Assembly: GCA_030144725.1 (NCBI GenBank)
Contig: JASKMD010000021.1
Coordinates: 124,001-188,000 of the forward strand
Length of the DNA stretch: 64,000 bases
Direction of reading: 5' to 3'
Origin: Haematococcus lacustris
Taxonomy: Eukaryota; Chlorophyta; Chlorophyceae; Chlamydomonadales; Haematococcaceae
Position numbers and translations under genes: made by a program. Each line of letters starts with the position of its first letter. Positions within the stretch are counted from its first letter, which is position 1. Positions 61,636-64,000 of this stretch are shown piece after piece. The notes under the pieces are model-generated. The model was not told the origin of the DNA. It saw only the letters and a program-made list of their open reading frames with translations, and made no database searches.

Positions 61636-61791
61636 CACACCGGTCTCTCACTGCTGGAGAAGTGTAGGGGCTCCACAGAAGGATAGGGATACAGCATGGT
61701 TGATATATCCGTTCAGATATATCTACTGTCATACAGGTAGTTGAGCTAGTACAGAACTGATGCAGTGGTTTTTCTTTTGGTTGTTTTGGTG

Positions 61792-62929
61792 ATGCAGAGG
61801 GGGCAGGTCCTTGGTAAACATGCCTGGCAACTCCGCAGTTCTATCACAGCGCCTCGTGCGCACTCGTACAGTGGCGCATATCCAGTGGTGGTGACATCTC
61901 TCGCAAATGAGCTCTGCAAGCACTGCGTAAGGCTGCGCGCTGAGAAATCGTACCGCGACGAGCACGGTCCGCAAGCATACGCCTGACACATTTCTTTACG
62001 TGAGCATGTGTGTACCTTCAAACCAGCTTAGAGCCGACAATGCAGGGCGCTGCATGCTCTTTGGCGAAGAACTCCTGAGGGAGGTGGCAGGTCAGCTCCT
62101 CACACAGCCAGCCTATTGGTGTGCACAACTTCAGCCATCCAACACAAGCTGGGGATACCCACCCTGTACAAGACATGGTGCTGGTGCCGCCTATGCTGGA
62201 TAGCTGGCGCACTGGGCTAGCGATCCAACTATTGATCCAAGCCACAGAGCTACCCACTCCTGTGCAACATCCTGCGAGCACTGTTATCTTCCCTGCCACC
62301 ACTACCTCACAGGAGACACCACCCGGCAGCCTGCCACCGCATTCCACACAGTGTTTCTGGTGGCGGACCCCTCAAGCCCTGTCAGCCCTTCGTGGCCGGC
62401 GTGGGTCAAAGCTGCTAGGCGGGTGCTTGTGAGCGCGGGGGTGATGCAGAAGATGATGGGCGTGCAGAGCGCTGGCAGCGTGACACTGGCTGCTGAGCTG
62501 GACCTGCCACCACCCCCTGATCTCCAAGCCTGGGGGTGTGGGCAGGGCAGGGCGCCCCCACACCTCACACGCCTGCTGGTGCTGGACGGGGTGAGGCTGG
62601 CCGCTGACCCTACCCAGCTGCCACCAGTTGCGCCAGTGCATACCTCTCACTGATGTGCCTGGTGCTGGGGCTGTCACCATCTTCATCATCATTGGTACGC
62701 AACATCCGCCTGTCAGCGATGCTGCGACTCACAAAGACTCGTTATGCTATGGTTGATGTTGGGGCGTTGAGTTGGGTTAGCACTGTGTGCTGATGGCTGG
62801 CCTTGCACCGCCCTGCATCCCAGCTCAGGGTAGGCCGCGCAACAACGCACACACAAAGAGCTGTGAGCCTTGCTGCCGGCTTGCTCTTGCTGCTGCTTCT
62901 GAAGGTACTGCTGCTGCTGGAGGTGCTGC

Positions 62930-62962
<33 letters not shown>

Positions 62963-64000
62963 GCTACAGGTACAGGACCCTGGCAACCTCGGCAGCTTAG
63001 CGCGCAGTGCCCTGGGTTTTGGGTTCCAGGCCTTGTACCTGCTGCCCTCCTGCTGCGACCCCTGGAACGACAAGGCCATACGGGCCAGCCAGGGCGCAGT
63101 GCTGCGCATCCCCATCTTCCGCCAGGGCAGCCTCAGCCACCTGCTGCAGGTCAGCAGCTGCTGCAGGGCCGATGCAGGCTGCAGGTCAGGAGGGTCTGCT
63201 GTGTAGACAGCTGCACCTCAGGTGAAGGTAGGAGGGGCATGTTGCGTGAGCTCCAGCTGCATGCGCTGAGTGCAGGCAGGAGAGGTGCGGTTCAGGGGCA
63301 GGCTTGGTGGCATCCACCTGCTGGTGTGTATTGGGAGGGGAGGGGTTGAAGGTGGCGCAAGGTAGAGGGAGCCCCAGCGGGCTCTGTACGTACAGGGCTA
63401 GTTGTTCGAGTAGGGGTATGCACCAGCAGGCTGTGGAGGGTGGACTGGCTGAAACTGCGGTGATTCAGGGCAGTAAGCTGGTGGCCAGCAAAGTGAGGAG
63501 TTAGCTGGCATTCCGTAACCTTACTGCTCAACCTTGTGTGGCATGGGTGTTTGCAGCCAGCCAGCTCTCTGCCTCCTCACACTGTCAGGGAACGTTGACT
63601 GAGGCAGGGAAGGAGTGCCCTCCACCACCCTGCCCTGGTCACCTTGCCTGGCCCTGCCTTTGCTCTCCTGCCCTTGCTCCCCTGCCCTTGCTCTCCTGCC
63701 CTTGCTCTCCTGCCCTTGCTCTCCTGCCCTTGCTCTCCTGCCCTTGCTCTCCTGCCCTTGCTCTCCTGCCCTTGCTCTCCTGCCCTTGCTCTCCTGCCCT
63801 TGCTCTCCTGCCCCTGCTCTCCTGCCCTTGCTCTCCTGCCCCTGCTCTCCTGCCCTTGCTCTCCTGCCCTTGCCTATCCTCTCCGCCTGCCCTGGCCTGC
63901 CTTGACCTGCAGACTGCACAGCAGCACAGCTTGGCCCTGGTGGCAGCCGCCCTGCCCCAGGATTGCCATAATGCCCCAAGGCCCTTCCCAGGACCCCATC
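61792..64000 (+). CDS. SpoU/TrmH-family RNA 2'-O-ribose methyltransferase, 3' part outside the window
   Basis: Uses S-adenosylmethionine to methylate a ribose 2'-OH in rRNA or tRNA. Exons: 61792-61966, 62046-62090, 62352-62590, 62970-63149, 63913 to beyond the end; phases close. The first ATG opens an Arg/Ser-rich, acid-poor stretch that looks like an organelle targeting peptide. Then comes the substrate-binding part: VTSLANELCKHCVRLRAEKS, YRDEHGRCMLFGEELLREVA, RRVLVSAGVMQKMMG. The SPOUT knot follows: LLVLDGVQDPGNLGSLARSA, with motif 1 N-L-G-S-L-A-R, and WNDKAIRASQGAVLRIPIF. Closest in pattern to RlmB/TrmH-like plant proteins. The last knot motifs (GSEGxG, IPM) lie beyond base 64000, so activity cannot be judged. 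Which RNA is modified is unknown. Confidence 0.87.
62911..62961. repeat. (CTG)n microsatellite next to the SpoU exon 4 acceptor
   Basis: An interrupted CTG run ends about ten bases before the ACAG acceptor. It reads as poly-Leu or poly-Ala only if translated, which the conserved protein does not need. Confidence 0.85.
63660..63880. repeat. 14-bp minisatellite (TGCCCTTGCTCTCC), about 15 copies
   Basis: Near-perfect units in the SpoU intron, ending about 30 bases before the acceptor of exon 5. ORFs through it on both strands are artefacts. Confidence 0.92.

Noticed and set aside
63521..63979. Long minus-strand ORF rich in Glu, Gly, Lys, Arg
   Set aside because: Comes from the 14-bp minisatellite in a SpoU intron.

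Overview
The window is nuclear DNA from a green alga, most likely a chlorophyte of the Chlamydomonadales. The evidence is GC-rich DNA, genes split into 4 to about 20 short exons with GT..NTGCAG introns, a plastid phosphoglucan, water dikinase with an N-terminal CBM20, large class I cyclic-nucleotide phosphodiesterase, Ala/Gly/Pro/Gln-rich linkers, a TnpB/Fanzor-like remnant, and very long G/C-rich microsatellites in introns. The genus cannot be fixed by eye. No bacterial-type operons, CRISPR arrays or intact tRNA/rRNA genes were seen. I rebuilt gene models by joining exons on homology, splice signals and phase. Nearly all exon phases close exactly, which is the main support for the boundaries.

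Layout, left to right. 1-1710 (+): last three exons of a ClpX AAA+ unfoldase. 2776-4651 (-): a GLTSCR1/BICRA-domain (plant BRIP-like) SWI/SNF-associated protein with an acidic tail. 5236-15324 (-): PP4R3 (SMEK/Psy2), 19 exons. 16174-19261 (-): a TMEM45/DUF716 membrane protein with a His/Met-rich N-terminus. Only 205 bp away and divergent, 19467-27149 (+): a roughly 1,857-residue protein with an N-terminal FHA domain, a huge low-complexity middle and a C-terminal tandem BRCT, i.e. the architecture of the DNA-damage mediator MDC1. 27150-28543: no recognisable gene. 28544-29043: an assembly gap of exactly 500 N. 29044-41526 (-): phosphoglucan, water dikinase (PWD/GWD3), 21 exons down to the gap; its C-terminal nucleotide-binding domain is missing. 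41996-45050: two adjacent DNA-transposon-like elements with terminal inverted repeats and target duplications, the first carrying a nested 134-bp hAT-like MITE. 46691-60287 (-): a 3',5'-cyclic nucleotide phosphodiesterase with a long N-terminal region. About 61010-61245 (+): a frameshifted TnpB/Fanzor-like C-terminal remnant. 61387-61635: a second hAT-like MITE. 61792 to beyond the window end (+): a SpoU/TrmH-family RNA 2'-O-methyltransferase.

The genes are ordinary eukaryotic neighbours and need not work together, though two of them (PP4R3, which in animals and yeast targets PP4 to phospho-H2A(X), and the MDC1-like protein, whose animal counterpart reads that mark) belong to the same pathway. 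The most unusual features are the FHA/tandem-BRCT protein, seven distinct microsatellite arrays (about 3 kb) packed into PWD introns, a 67-bp hairpin-forming repeat present at exactly the same length in four different phosphodiesterase introns, and several well-delimited small transposons.
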